Made by a program: the position numbers and the translations under genes. From CBDEGK01 sp965237855 (GTDB taxonomy: Bacteria; Pseudomonadota; Gammaproteobacteria; Pseudomonadales; Halieaceae): a DNA stretch of 64,000 bases. The notes below the pieces were generated by a model, which saw only the letters and a program-made list of their open reading frames with translations, searched no databases and was not told where the DNA came from. This document shows positions 16,394 to 25,064 of this stretch, piece after piece. The DNA is taken from contig CBDEGK010000004.1 of the NCBI GenBank assembly GCA_965237855.1, positions 620,001-684,000 of the forward strand. The letters run 5' to 3'. Position 1 is the stretch's first letter, and every line of letters begins with the position of its first letter.

Positions 16394-17638
16394 ATGATGA
16401 GAATTCCAGCACTGTGCGCAGCTATCATGATTGTTTTTAGCCTGCAGGTCGTCGCTGCCGGCGGCATGCTGAAAGATCCAGCCGGCGTCGCACCAGACCG
16501 ATACGCCTATTACCCGGGTACCGAAGCCCTGGCGAAAAAGGAAATACGAATCACCGCCTGCGGCACCGGCATGCCCGCCGCCAGGCACAACCAGGCGGCC
16601 ACCTGTTTTTTGATGGAGTTTGGCAATGGCGAGAAGCTGATCTTTGATATCGGCACCGGTTCTGTCGCCAACCTCGCGGCCTATATGATTCCCTACGAGT
16701 ACCTGAGCAAGATTTTCCTTAGCCACCTGCACACGGATCACATGGGCGACCTGGATGCCATTTGGGCCGGGGGCTGGACGGCAGGGCGCCCGGGCCCCCT
16801 GCAAATATGGGGGCCCGAGGGCCTGCATCCGGAACTCGGTACCCAGGCAGCCATGGACAATTTTCTTGAATTTGTAGCCTGGGACAAGGAGACGCGTTCC
16901 TTCCAGATCACTCCCCAGCCAGGAGAAATTACAGTTCATGAATTTGACTACCGCAAAGAAAACCAGGTGGTATACCAGGAAGATGGTGTAACCGTTCGAA
17001 GCTTTCCCGCCATCCATACCGGCGATGGGCCAGTCAGCTTTGTGGTTGGGTACCAGGGCATGAAAGTTATTTTTGGTGGTGATACCGCACCCAACAAGTG
17101 GTTTTTAAAATATGGCAAACAAGCCGACCTGGTCATTCACGAGGCGTTTATGACGCCCGATGATTTTGTGACCTTGTACAACCAGCCACCCCAGTTAGCC
17201 TGGCGTGCTTGCTGCGCCTTCCATACCTCCGGTCAGGCCTTCGGCAAGATCATGAGCACCATTAAGCCTGGCCACGCAGTCGCTTATCATTTTTTAAACG
17301 AGGAGGCGACGCAATACAACTTGTACGATGCGATCCGCGAGACCTACAGCGGTCCCTTGTCGATGGCCATCGACAACATGGTCTGGAATGTGACGCCCAC
17401 TGGTGTCAAGGAACGTATGGCAGTGATCACCGAGGATGCCTGGTCAGTGCCCGGTCCAACCCGACAGGGCCCCCCACAGAGGGAGGGGCGTCGGCCGGTG
17501 TTCAGTGATTTCACCAATGCTGGCTATTGGCTGCCCGCCTATGAAGCCCAGGATGAAGCCATGGATCGGCATATGGAAAAATACAATCTACAGGATCAGG
17601 ATTGGCGTCCCGCCATGAAGAAAATGATGACGAAGTAA
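16394..17638 (+). CDS. Exported MBL-fold metallohydrolase
   Basis: 414 aa with a signal peptide (hydrophobic residues 7-22). The metallo-beta-lactamase motif HLHTDH is at 111-116, followed by a distal FGGDTAPN and a late AYHF; RITACGTGMPA is the early strand-loop. The overall plan is that of the arylsulfatase/tRNase Z-like MBL group, including proteins automatically named guanitoxin-cluster GntH. Two metal ions and a periplasmic hydrolase are expected; the substrate is unknown. Ends with a Lys/Met-rich tail. Divergent from the Zur-box operon and convergent with the M10 protease gene 3 bp away. Confidence 0.83.
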   Translation: MMRIPALCAAIMIVFSLQVVAAGGMLKDPAGVAPDRYAYYPGTEALAKKEIRITACGTGMPAARHNQAATCFLMEFGNGEKLIFDIGTGSVANLAAYMIPYEYLSKIFLSHLHTDHMGDLDAIWAGGWTAGRPGPLQIWGPEGLHPELGTQAAMDNFLEFVAWDKETRSFQITPQPGEITVHEFDYRKENQVVYQEDGVTVRSFPAIHTGDGPVSFVVGYQGMKVIFGGDTAPNKWFLKYGKQADLVIHEAFMTPDDFVTLYNQPPQLAWRACCAFHTSGQAFGKIMSTIKPGHAVAYHFLNEEATQYNLYDAIRETYSGPLSMAIDNMVWNVTPTGVKERMAVITEDAWSVPGPTRQGPPQREGRRPVFSDFTNAGYWLPAYEAQDEAMDRHMEKYNLQDQDWRPAMKKMMTK

Positions 17639-17641
17639 AAG

Positions 17642-18835
17642 CTAGGCAATTAACACCGCTTCTTCGAAAACCACACCGCTTACCGTCACAGCGGCCAGCG
17701 CCAATTCAGAATCGATATACTGGTAATAGGACTCGCCTTCCACCGCCCAGTCCAGGTCTTCTTCCCAGCCGCCTGTGCCGCCATTGTAAAGTGTCAGCAG
17801 GTCATTCGAATCCACATTCAGAGCGAGGTGGTCGGACTGATCTGTGATGTCTTGAATAGCCACAAGGTCCAGCAGCAGTTCGCTGCTGCCGCCATCCTGG
17901 GAAAAGTCGAATGCCTCAAGATTCAGGAGTGTCCCGGAGTAGGCGCCACCGGTGAGATCCAGATTCAGCGCGGCGGTGAATTTCACGGTGTCGGTATCTT
18001 CGCCTCCATCAATTTTTCCAAACTGAAGATGACTGATGCCAACGTTGTCATCCCCCGGACCACCGTAGATTTCATCTGCGCTGCCGGTGTTATCACCCAC
18101 GTAGTGGTCATCACCATCGCCGAGGAAAACCAGGTCGATACCTGCGCCAGCAAAGACAGCGTCGTCGCCGCCCCGGCTGTAGATGCTATGACCCGCTGCG
18201 CCAGCGCTGATGGTGTCATTTCCTGCCGCCGTGACCGCGAGGGCTATATGGGTGTTGTTGTCGATGAACAGATTAGGATCGGTGCCGCCAAATCCGCCAC
18301 CGGTATCAGACCAACTAGCGGGAGCCAAATTGAGTGTGATGTCTTCGTCCAGTTCGATAATGAGTACGTTTTCACCCGGACCGTCCTGGCTAACCCCATT
18401 GTCAGAAATAGCCAGGTAACTGTTAAGGTATTGGTGTGATACGAAATCAGTAAAAATTCGGCCCGTGAGGGTTTCAAAGGCACTAATTTGCTCATTGGTA
18501 ATCGCGCTAAACAGCTGCCCTGTGGGCGGGCCTATGGCATAAATATCATTTTCGGTATTGCTGGCAATGCCGTACAGATACTGCAATGCCTGTACATCCA
18601 AAGGCATTATGGAGGAGCTTACACTGCGCTCCGCACTGGAGTCTTCGATACCGGGCGGGTTCAGTGCATAGGCCATGACCGAATAGCGAACGTAGTCCAG
18701 CGCTGAGTCCAGGGGTTCGACATCCGACCCGAGGATTTCCAGGCCATTTTCAAATGGGTGCGATAGGCCCAGGGTGTGCCCAATTTCGTGAATCAAGGCG
18801 TGGGTAAACAGGGAGTTGGCCAGGCCATCCGCCAC
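17642..18835 (-). CDS. M10 metalloprotease catalytic and RTX part, downstream of an in-frame TGA
   Basis: 397 aa if it starts at the GTG at 18835; it is in frame with the 883-codon piece upstream and is separated from it by one TGA plus eight codons. The zinc motif HEIGHTLGLSH (18790-18758) and the Met-turn YSVMAY make it a serralysin-type (M10B) peptidase. Further on are Gly/Asp-rich RTX-like repeats (AGNDTISAG, SRGGDDAVFAGAGIDLVF, LGDGDDHYVGDN, IYGGPGDDN) that bind Ca2+ after type I secretion. As a separate protein it would lack the N-terminal secretion-associated domains, so a single broken gene is the better reading. Confidence 0.75.
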   Translation of the reverse strand: MADGLANSLFTHALIHEIGHTLGLSHPFENGLEILGSDVEPLDSALDYVRYSVMAYALNPPGIEDSSAERSVSSSIMPLDVQALQYLYGIASNTENDIYAIGPPTGQLFSAITNEQISAFETLTGRIFTDFVSHQYLNSYLAISDNGVSQDGPGENVLIIELDEDITLNLAPASWSDTGGGFGGTDPNLFIDNNTHIALAVTAAGNDTISAGAAGHSIYSRGGDDAVFAGAGIDLVFLGDGDDHYVGDNTGSADEIYGGPGDDNVGISHLQFGKIDGGEDTDTVKFTAALNLDLTGGAYSGTLLNLEAFDFSQDGGSSELLLDLVAIQDITDQSDHLALNVDSNDLLTLYNGGTGGWEEDLDWAVEGESYYQYIDSELALAAVTVSGVVFEEAVLIA

Positions 18836-18859
18836 AAAGTGCTCACCCAGTTCATCAAT

Positions 18860-21511
18860 TCAATAATCGATCCAGCCGTCACCAGAAAGGGGGGAAGCGG
18901 TGCGCGCGATATCGTGGTTGGTATCAAACCACTCATCGTAGGCAAAGGGTAAGTATGCCAGCCCGAGGGTTGCCTGAGTGTCAACCAGATCGAGAATGTC
19001 CTCGCCGTCATTCAGGTCGGTGAAGCCAAGCCGAATGTCTGTGGCCAAACTATCGGGAACCTCAATGAACTCAATATTGACCGAATTGCTGATATCCCTG
19101 AATATCGTGCGCGCTGCCTCTCGCTGCGCTTCGTCGAAGCTTGCAAAATTCACATCGTATGGAAGTGGGTAGGCGAACTCGGAGAAAATGACTTCCGATC
19201 CCGTATCGTAAAAACTGTAAGTCAAGGTGATGGGCTCGGTGTCGACATGCCAGGCAAAGTCAAATAACAAGGTATCGACGGTGTCAATTGAGCTGGGCTC
19301 GACAAACCCGACGGCATGGTTTTGAGAGACATACAGGAAGGCGTCGTCCGAATTCCCATCTTCATCAACCGCCACTATGCGCAGTGGATTCGGTAAGGGA
19401 TCGGTATCATCGTCGTTGGTAATGGTCAGGGCCACCTCGCCAGTTACGGCATCGATGTCATAGCTGTATTTACCTAGTGTGACTGCCAGTGGAAATGTTG
19501 CATCGTCGTTTTCATCTAACACCTGGAAAGAATATGCGAGACTCTGGCCGTCGTAGTCGCTGTCGGTCCCGGTGGTCGCATCCTGGCTGTTATAAATCAC
19601 CGATCCATTGGCGGTCGCCTGGTAGTCCACACGAACCGGGGTAGAAACACCGTCGCGCAGTGAAGGCCCCGAGTGTAGCTCAAGCACAAAGGTGTAATCC
19701 CAATTGAGCTGCCCGGCAGTCGCCGTGACGGTGATTTCATAGGATCCAATCGCGGCGGCAGAAGTCGGATTGCCGGCGATTACGCCAGATCCCCCATCGA
19801 GGGAGAACCCCGGTGGCAGGCCAGCGGCAGCGTATTCCAATTCCTCTCCAGCCATAAACCAGGCTAGTTCGAGCTCAAAGTTCGCCCCCAGGGCGACGCC
19901 CTGAGAAGCGTCGACGGCACTATTGATGATAAATATTAAGCTGCTACTGGCGTTTTCCTGTCCGTCACTTGCGCTGAGAGTCAAAAACCGCAGCGTGTTG
20001 CCGCCCGCTTCCAACAGCCCTTCAATTTTGTCTCCCTCCAGGTTGAGGCCGTCGGGCAAGGCTGAGCTGACGGAATAGGTCAGGAGGTCGCCATCGGGAT
20101 CACTGAACCAGGTCGAGAGATCCAGTGAGATATTGCTGGCGCCTACCTGCAGGGTTTGCACCGGTATGCTGGCCAGGGTTAGCTGCGGAGCCTGATTCAC
20201 ATTTTCTACAGTAATATCAACGTTATCACTGATGCTCAGCGAGCCGTCTGAAGCTGTCACCACCACGTTCAAAGCACCGGTGTCAGCGTTGGCTGGCGTA
20301 CCACTGAAGGCGGTTCCATCAAAGTCCAGCCATTGCGGCAGCGGATCTCCATTTGCAAGTGAGGCCGTTAGTGTCAAGCTGTCTGCGGCGTCCGGATCAC
20401 TGAAGGTATTGGCTGGCACTGTAAAACTGAATAGACTGGCCTCTGTCGCGGTTTGATCTACCAGTAAATTATCCAATCTCGGCGGTTGATTTATGTTGGC
20501 CACGACCAGGTCGAAACTGTCGCTGGCGCTCAGCAATCCATCAGAGGCCGTCACCGTCACACTCGTGGTGCCGGTGTCAGCATCTTCCGGTATTCCAGAA
20601 AATAGGGCCCCATCGAAGTCGAGCCACAACGGCAACGGGCTGCCGTCCAGCAGTGTGGCCGTTAGCGTCAGGCTGTCCTCGACGTCTGGATCACTGAACG
20701 TCTCTACCGGCACGGCGAAGCTAAACAGACTATTCTCTGTCGCAATTTGATCGGCCAGCGCATGGTCCAGGGTAGGCGACTGGTTATCCTTGGCAACCTC
20801 CGAGCTAGCGCCACCTCCGCCACTTCCGCCACCTCCGCCACCGCCGCCGCCACCGCCGCCACCACCCCCGCCACCTCCTCCGTCTTCAGAGGTGGAGGTA
20901 GGTGTGGATGCGTCTGATTCTTCGACTTGTTCCGGTTCTTCGGCTTCTTCCGGCTCCGCTGTGCTCCCAAAACCCAGGGTGACGATGAGGGTATCTAATT
21001 CAGCCAGCGCCGCCGCTACACCGTTTTCATCTGCCGTCACACCCGCCAACAGTGTCTTGGCCAGCTCGGCATCGGCTTCACCGGAGTAGAATGACTCATC
21101 TTCGGCTTGTAATTCCGCAACCCGTTGAGTAAAAGCCTCGGCAACTTGTCTCTTATTATCCAGTACAGCCTGGTCCTGGTTGAGGGCTCCGTCGAGAATG
21201 CGTAGCGCGATATCCCCCAGCTGTGCTTCACCGCTCACAAACAGTTCCACATAGAAATTGAGACCGCTGGTCTCCGCTTCACGGCCAAAAGATTGCTGGT
21301 AAAGGTTGTCGATCAACTGTTCCGGAGTCTGCCCGCCGAAACGTTCGAGGAACTCCTCGGAGCTGCCAAAAGCGTCTATGATTTCTACCAGGTTGCCACC
21401 AGCGGATTCCAGAAGATCACTCCAATAAGCCAGGCCAGCGGGATCAGCAGGCCTGCCGTAGTAGGCGATATAGATTTCCTGAACACGTTGCTGGTTTGAT
21501 GTGCTGGCCAT
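18860..21511 (-). CDS. DUF4214 / Ig-like repeat protein, N-terminal part of the broken M10 protease gene
   Basis: 883 aa. Residues about 5-130 are DUF4214 (IYIAYYGRPADPAGLAYW and a second YQQSFGREAETSGLNFYVE copy), common in secreted RTX-type proteins. A run of more than 20 glycines lies at about 211-234. Four dystroglycan/He_PIG-like modules follow (about 242-340, 341-440, 441-540, 545-620; repeated FSDPD, WLDFDG and TVTASDG), then a cadherin-like module and the start of the peptidase domain (FASFDEAQREAARTIFRDIS). TGA at 18862-18860 (codon 884) stops it 24 codons before HExxH. No signal peptide; type I secretion would be expected of the full 1,289-codon gene. Confidence 0.8.
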   Translation of the reverse strand: MASTSNQQRVQEIYIAYYGRPADPAGLAYWSDLLESAGGNLVEIIDAFGSSEEFLERFGGQTPEQLIDNLYQQSFGREAETSGLNFYVELFVSGEAQLGDIALRILDGALNQDQAVLDNKRQVAEAFTQRVAELQAEDESFYSGEADAELAKTLLAGVTADENGVAAALAELDTLIVTLGFGSTAEPEEAEEPEQVEESDASTPTSTSEDGGGGGGGGGGGGGGGGGGGSGGGGASSEVAKDNQSPTLDHALADQIATENSLFSFAVPVETFSDPDVEDSLTLTATLLDGSPLPLWLDFDGALFSGIPEDADTGTTSVTVTASDGLLSASDSFDLVVANINQPPRLDNLLVDQTATEASLFSFTVPANTFSDPDAADSLTLTASLANGDPLPQWLDFDGTAFSGTPANADTGALNVVVTASDGSLSISDNVDITVENVNQAPQLTLASIPVQTLQVGASNISLDLSTWFSDPDGDLLTYSVSSALPDGLNLEGDKIEGLLEAGGNTLRFLTLSASDGQENASSSLIFIINSAVDASQGVALGANFELELAWFMAGEELEYAAAGLPPGFSLDGGSGVIAGNPTSAAAIGSYEITVTATAGQLNWDYTFVLELHSGPSLRDGVSTPVRVDYQATANGSVIYNSQDATTGTDSDYDGQSLAYSFQVLDENDDATFPLAVTLGKYSYDIDAVTGEVALTITNDDDTDPLPNPLRIVAVDEDGNSDDAFLYVSQNHAVGFVEPSSIDTVDTLLFDFAWHVDTEPITLTYSFYDTGSEVIFSEFAYPLPYDVNFASFDEAQREAARTIFRDISNSVNIEFIEVPDSLATDIRLGFTDLNDGEDILDLVDTQATLGLAYLPFAYDEWFDTNHDIARTASPLSGDGWIDY
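20811..20883. repeat. GGN/CCN low-complexity run encoding the polyglycine linker
   Basis: About 73 bp of almost pure CCN triplets on the + strand (GGN on the coding strand) encode the Gly-rich linker. The antisense frame gives polyproline and should not be taken as a gene. Confidence 0.9.
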
Positions 21512-21741
21512 AAACCTCTAGACCTCAAATCCACATGAACAACCGAGGATCCTCGTCGGTTATTCAATAGAGTTTAGCACTTGCTACCGGGGCGAAGGCT
21601 CGCTCAGGGGACCCGCATGAGCATAGGGCGAATAAAGCGCCTGTCCTGTTTATGACCTTCGAATTGAAAGCGGGTTCCCCTGGGGGCATTCGTCCACAAC
21701 CCCCTCGACAAAACCCGGGTTAACTCTTCCACCAGCAGCTA
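21512..21741. promoter_or_regulatory. Intergenic 230 bp with a 12-bp palindrome upstream of the DUF4214/M10 gene
   Basis: CGAGGATCCTCG (21544-21555) is a perfect 12-bp palindrome, flanked by AACCG...CGGTT, 33 bp before the start of the DUF4214 gene; it may be an operator or an mRNA hairpin. Further along, AACCCGGGTT (21714-21723) is a 10-bp palindrome just past the TonB-receptor stop. No coding potential seen. Confidence 0.4.
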
Positions 21742-24243
21742 TTACCAGCGGAAGTTTGCTTCCAGTCCGTAAGTGCGCGGCGCGTTATAGACTACCCCGG
21801 CCGTCTCTGTGACGTCCACCAGTGGCGTGCCGCCGGTAATGTAACGGTCATCGGTCAGGTTGTTACCCCACAGGGTGACGCGCCAATTATTCTGCGGCGA
21901 ATTCCAGGTCAAACGCGCGGACAAGTCCTCCTGGTCAACCTTGTAAATGCCACTCACACAGCTGGCGCGGTCGAAACAGTTGTCCACATCTTTGCGGAAG
22001 GAGTATTGCAAGCGCGGGGTGATACTGCCGACGCTGGTCTCCCATGTGTACTGTATCGCCGCGTAGTAGGTATATTCCGGCAGCCGCGGCAAATCCTCGT
22101 CAGAGCGGTCAACCTCGCAGGCATCGACCCCAGGTGTAGCAACAAACTCACAGTTGGCATCCGGCAGGGAGCCCGGAATAACCAGGCGAATATCGTCGTA
22201 CTCGTCGATGTCGCCCTTGTTGTAGGCGGCGTTGAGGGTCAGCTCCAGGTTGGGAACCGGGATGAATACGGTTTCCAGTTCGATACCGGCAATACTGGTT
22301 TCAGCGGCATTAATCAGGGTGCCGGCTATCTGGCCGGTTTGCGGATTGATGCGCACACTGGTGAGCTGGCGGTCGGTGTAGTCCGTATAGAATAAGGCTG
22401 TATTCAGGCGAACGCGGCGGTCGAAGCCATCCATCTTGAATCCCAGTTCATAGTTGGTGACCAGCTCTGGCTCATAGGTGGGTATGGTCAGGGTAAAAAG
22501 GTCCAGGCTCTCGGAGAGGCCGCCGGACAGAAAACCCTCGGAATAGGTCAAGTACACCGTGCCGCTGTCGATGACACCACTCCCGTCAAAGAGGTACTGA
22601 AGGCTGCCCATGGGGGTCCAGCGAGAATCGGTAAGGCTGTCGCTTTGCTGGCTGATAGGATCGGGATCCGGAATGTGCAGGTGAGCGGTGTTGTAGGAAT
22701 CTGGACCATCGGGAAACAGATAGAATGATGAGAACAGCAGGGATGCCGGTGCCGCGCCGGCCTGGGCCAATGTAGAGACATCCGGGGTGTAAACGGTGCG
22801 CTCCAACTCGCGCGACTCCCAGGTGTAACGCAGGCCCAGGGTAAGTCGCCAGGACTCGGCAAAATTCCAGTCCACCTGGCTGAAGGCAGAGGCAGATTCG
22901 TTTTCCGTGGTCAACTCGGTGGCATTATTGGTAAAGAAGGCCAGGTTGGGGTTGCCGAGTGAGCCGAAGAAGGGTCCGGTGCGACCGTTGGCGATACCCT
23001 CAGAGCTTTCTTCCATGAATCCGAATACACCAATGACATAGTCCACCGTCTCGTCAAAAGCGCTGCCGGTGAATTGAAATTCCTGGCTGATCGCTTCGGT
23101 TACCCGGTTCTCAGCGATCGGCGCATCGAAATTGGAGCGCCCCAGTAACTGGATATTGATGGCGTCCAGTTCATTGGTGGCGCCCGCATCGGTGCTGCGA
23201 AAAGCCGTGATACTCTTGAGACTGTGATCGTCGCTAATCTCCCAATCGACGGTGGCTGCAGCGGTGAACACATCCACTTCATAGTCGTTGTTATCCATGT
23301 TGAGAAGGACTTCGTCGATATCCAGCGCCTCGGAATCGGCGCAGTGTTCGGCGATGGACTTGCCGCTTGAGGGTATGATGATGGCCGCGTCCTGCAAGGT
23401 AGACTGCCAACCGGCACCGGGGATACCTTGCACCAACAGGCATTTCTGGGCACGGGCTGTCTGCTCCGTGCGCGAACCACTGAGATTCAAATCGACTGTG
23501 ACGGTGTCGCTGGCCAACCAGCGGAACTGGGCCATACCCGAGAGGCGATCCTCATCAGAGAACTCTTCGCCGTCCACAATATTCTCCACGAAGCCATCGC
23601 GGGTCACGCTGGACAGGGCAAAACGGGAATACAGGCTATCGTCCACCAGCGGCACATTCACCACGAGCTTGACATCCTGCCGGCCAAGGTTGCCGACATT
23701 GATCTGTGCCGCACCCTCGAAGGTCTCGTTGGGTTTGTTCATGGTATAGAGGATCGCGCCGCCGGTGGTGTTTTTACCGAACAGCGTGCCCTGGGGGCCA
23801 CGCAATACCTGCAGGCTCTGAATGTCAGTGATGTCCAGCAGGGCGCCATCTGCGCGCGAGACATAGACCCCATCAAAATAGATACCCACCCCGCCGTCAA
23901 AGTTTACCCCGGTGTTGCGGGCGCCGACGCCGCGGATGAAAAAATTGCCTGCACCGCCTGTGCCATTGCCACCGTAAACATCGAGATTGGGAACCACCTT
24001 GCGCAGATCGCTGATATCACGGGCGCCAATATCACCCAACATGTCACCACTGAGCGCAGAAACGGCCACCGGCGTCTCGGCCAGGGTTTCCTCCCGTTTG
24101 CGGGCGGTAACAATCACTTCTTCAAGCACACTGGTTTCTGCGTGCGCGGGCTGGGCCAGGCCGGCAGCGCTGACCGCACTGGCCAGGGCCAGCAGGGTGA
24201 AAATGGTTTTGTTTACTGTTTTGGGGGTCGTGTTGATCATCAA
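21742..24243 (-). CDS. TonB-dependent outer-membrane receptor
   Basis: 833 aa. Signal peptide cleaved near AHA-E (about residue 35), TonB box EEVIVTARK at 41-49, plug domain with GVGIYFDGVYV and VLRGPQGTLFGKNTTGGAI, then a 22-strand barrel ending in the aromatic residue Trp (YGLEANFRW), as outer-membrane barrels do. The plug text matches the large 'VTARKREE' group of receptors typical of marine and sphingomonad-like heterotrophs, whose ligands are mostly unknown organic molecules. GGAGAGG precedes the double ATG start. No linked substrate enzyme or regulator is adjacent, so the ligand cannot be named. Confidence 0.93.
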   Translation of the reverse strand: MMINTTPKTVNKTIFTLLALASAVSAAGLAQPAHAETSVLEEVIVTARKREETLAETPVAVSALSGDMLGDIGARDISDLRKVVPNLDVYGGNGTGGAGNFFIRGVGARNTGVNFDGGVGIYFDGVYVSRADGALLDITDIQSLQVLRGPQGTLFGKNTTGGAILYTMNKPNETFEGAAQINVGNLGRQDVKLVVNVPLVDDSLYSRFALSSVTRDGFVENIVDGEEFSDEDRLSGMAQFRWLASDTVTVDLNLSGSRTEQTARAQKCLLVQGIPGAGWQSTLQDAAIIIPSSGKSIAEHCADSEALDIDEVLLNMDNNDYEVDVFTAAATVDWEISDDHSLKSITAFRSTDAGATNELDAINIQLLGRSNFDAPIAENRVTEAISQEFQFTGSAFDETVDYVIGVFGFMEESSEGIANGRTGPFFGSLGNPNLAFFTNNATELTTENESASAFSQVDWNFAESWRLTLGLRYTWESRELERTVYTPDVSTLAQAGAAPASLLFSSFYLFPDGPDSYNTAHLHIPDPDPISQQSDSLTDSRWTPMGSLQYLFDGSGVIDSGTVYLTYSEGFLSGGLSESLDLFTLTIPTYEPELVTNYELGFKMDGFDRRVRLNTALFYTDYTDRQLTSVRINPQTGQIAGTLINAAETSIAGIELETVFIPVPNLELTLNAAYNKGDIDEYDDIRLVIPGSLPDANCEFVATPGVDACEVDRSDEDLPRLPEYTYYAAIQYTWETSVGSITPRLQYSFRKDVDNCFDRASCVSGIYKVDQEDLSARLTWNSPQNNWRVTLWGNNLTDDRYITGGTPLVDVTETAGVVYNAPRTYGLEANFRW

Positions 24244-24344
24244 ACACCTCTCCGTAATTTATTATCTTATGAGTATGACGTTTGCGCGTACCGTCCCCTC
24301 AGTATACACACTGAACGGGAGGGGGAAAGGCTTAGGAAATGGGG

Positions 24345-24929
24345 CTAGAAGTGGTAATGCAGCCCGAACAGGATCATCTGCATGTTGTCATGCTGAAACT
24401 CCAGCCGCTCGCCTGCAATCTCTGCGTGAGTTTTATACTCCTGCAGAAAGTAGCGATAGCTTAGGGAGGTTGACCAGTTGGCGCGGAGGTCGTAAGCCAG
24501 GGCCAGGTTCAGCCCATAGGCCGACTCCCGGGACTTCAGCTCATCCATGAAGGGATCAATAAAAGCGGGGTCTGCTTGCCAGTCCAACTTGCCTTCACCA
24601 ACAAAACCGCCCACCACAGCGTATAGGTTGGTCAGCTTCAGTGGGATCCGGTAATTGACACCAACCGTCGCGTTGTTGATGTCCACGTCATCGGCATCAC
24701 TTGAAGTCCAGTCGAGAACAACCTGCCAGCGCCTGTCTATGTCATACGCCAGCCCCAGGCCATAGCTGTCGCCATCATCTGACGGGTCGAGCACCAGTGG
24801 CCCATTGAATTGATAGTCCACATCGTGAAACTCGCCGCCGACATAGAGGATGATGGAAACTGGCTGCCGCGCCATCCCCTGTAGCGGAAGCAACAACAGC
24901 ATGATAGTGAAAAGTAATTTCCCTTGCAT
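24345..24929 (-). CDS. Small outer-membrane beta-barrel protein
   Basis: 194 aa from the ATG at 24929 (MQGKLLFTIMLLLLPLQGMA-RQ), which gives a clean signal peptide; an ATG eight codons earlier is possible. The mature part alternates hydrophobic and polar residues in strands (YGLGLAYDIDRRWQVVLDW, VGVNYRIPL, YAVVGGFVGEGK) and ends LFGLHYHF with a terminal Phe, so an eight-stranded OmpX/OmpA-like barrel is likely. Function unknown. The start is divergent from the AI-2E transporter operon. Confidence 0.75.
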   Translation of the reverse strand: MQGKLLFTIMLLLLPLQGMARQPVSIILYVGGEFHDVDYQFNGPLVLDPSDDGDSYGLGLAYDIDRRWQVVLDWTSSDADDVDINNATVGVNYRIPLKLTNLYAVVGGFVGEGKLDWQADPAFIDPFMDELKSRESAYGLNLALAYDLRANWSTSLSYRYFLQEYKTHAEIAGERLEFQHDNMQMILFGLHYHF

Positions 24930-25064
24930 TTCGCACTTCTCTTGAGACAACAATTCTGTGTGGCAACTATGCCAAGAAAGCCCGCGGCTGTCATGTGCGG
25001 CAGTTCACAGTTCACGCACTTTTCGCCGCTTTTTGGTTTATCATCCTCCTCACAAGCAATAACA

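Noticed and set aside
18860..18862. TGA in the M10 protease gene as a selenocysteine codon
   Set aside because: M10 peptidases are not known selenoproteins, and the sequence after the TGA has no 8-bp hairpin with a G-initial loop at the right distance. A broken gene or sequence error is simpler.
20790..21089. Polyproline protein antisense to the polyglycine linker
   Set aside because: Translation of the complementary strand of a GGN run; no start or family support.
21714..21723. AACCCGGGTT as a terminator of the TonB receptor
   Set aside because: A 10-bp palindrome has no loop and there is no adjacent T run in the reading direction.
23428..24348. 306-codon frame antisense to the TonB receptor
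   Set aside because: Same reason; the receptor on the minus strand has full family motifs.
24924..25064. N-terminal extension of the AI-2E transporter
   Set aside because: Adds soluble sequence and overlaps the divergent barrel gene; starts at 25065 or 25080 fit the first TM helix.
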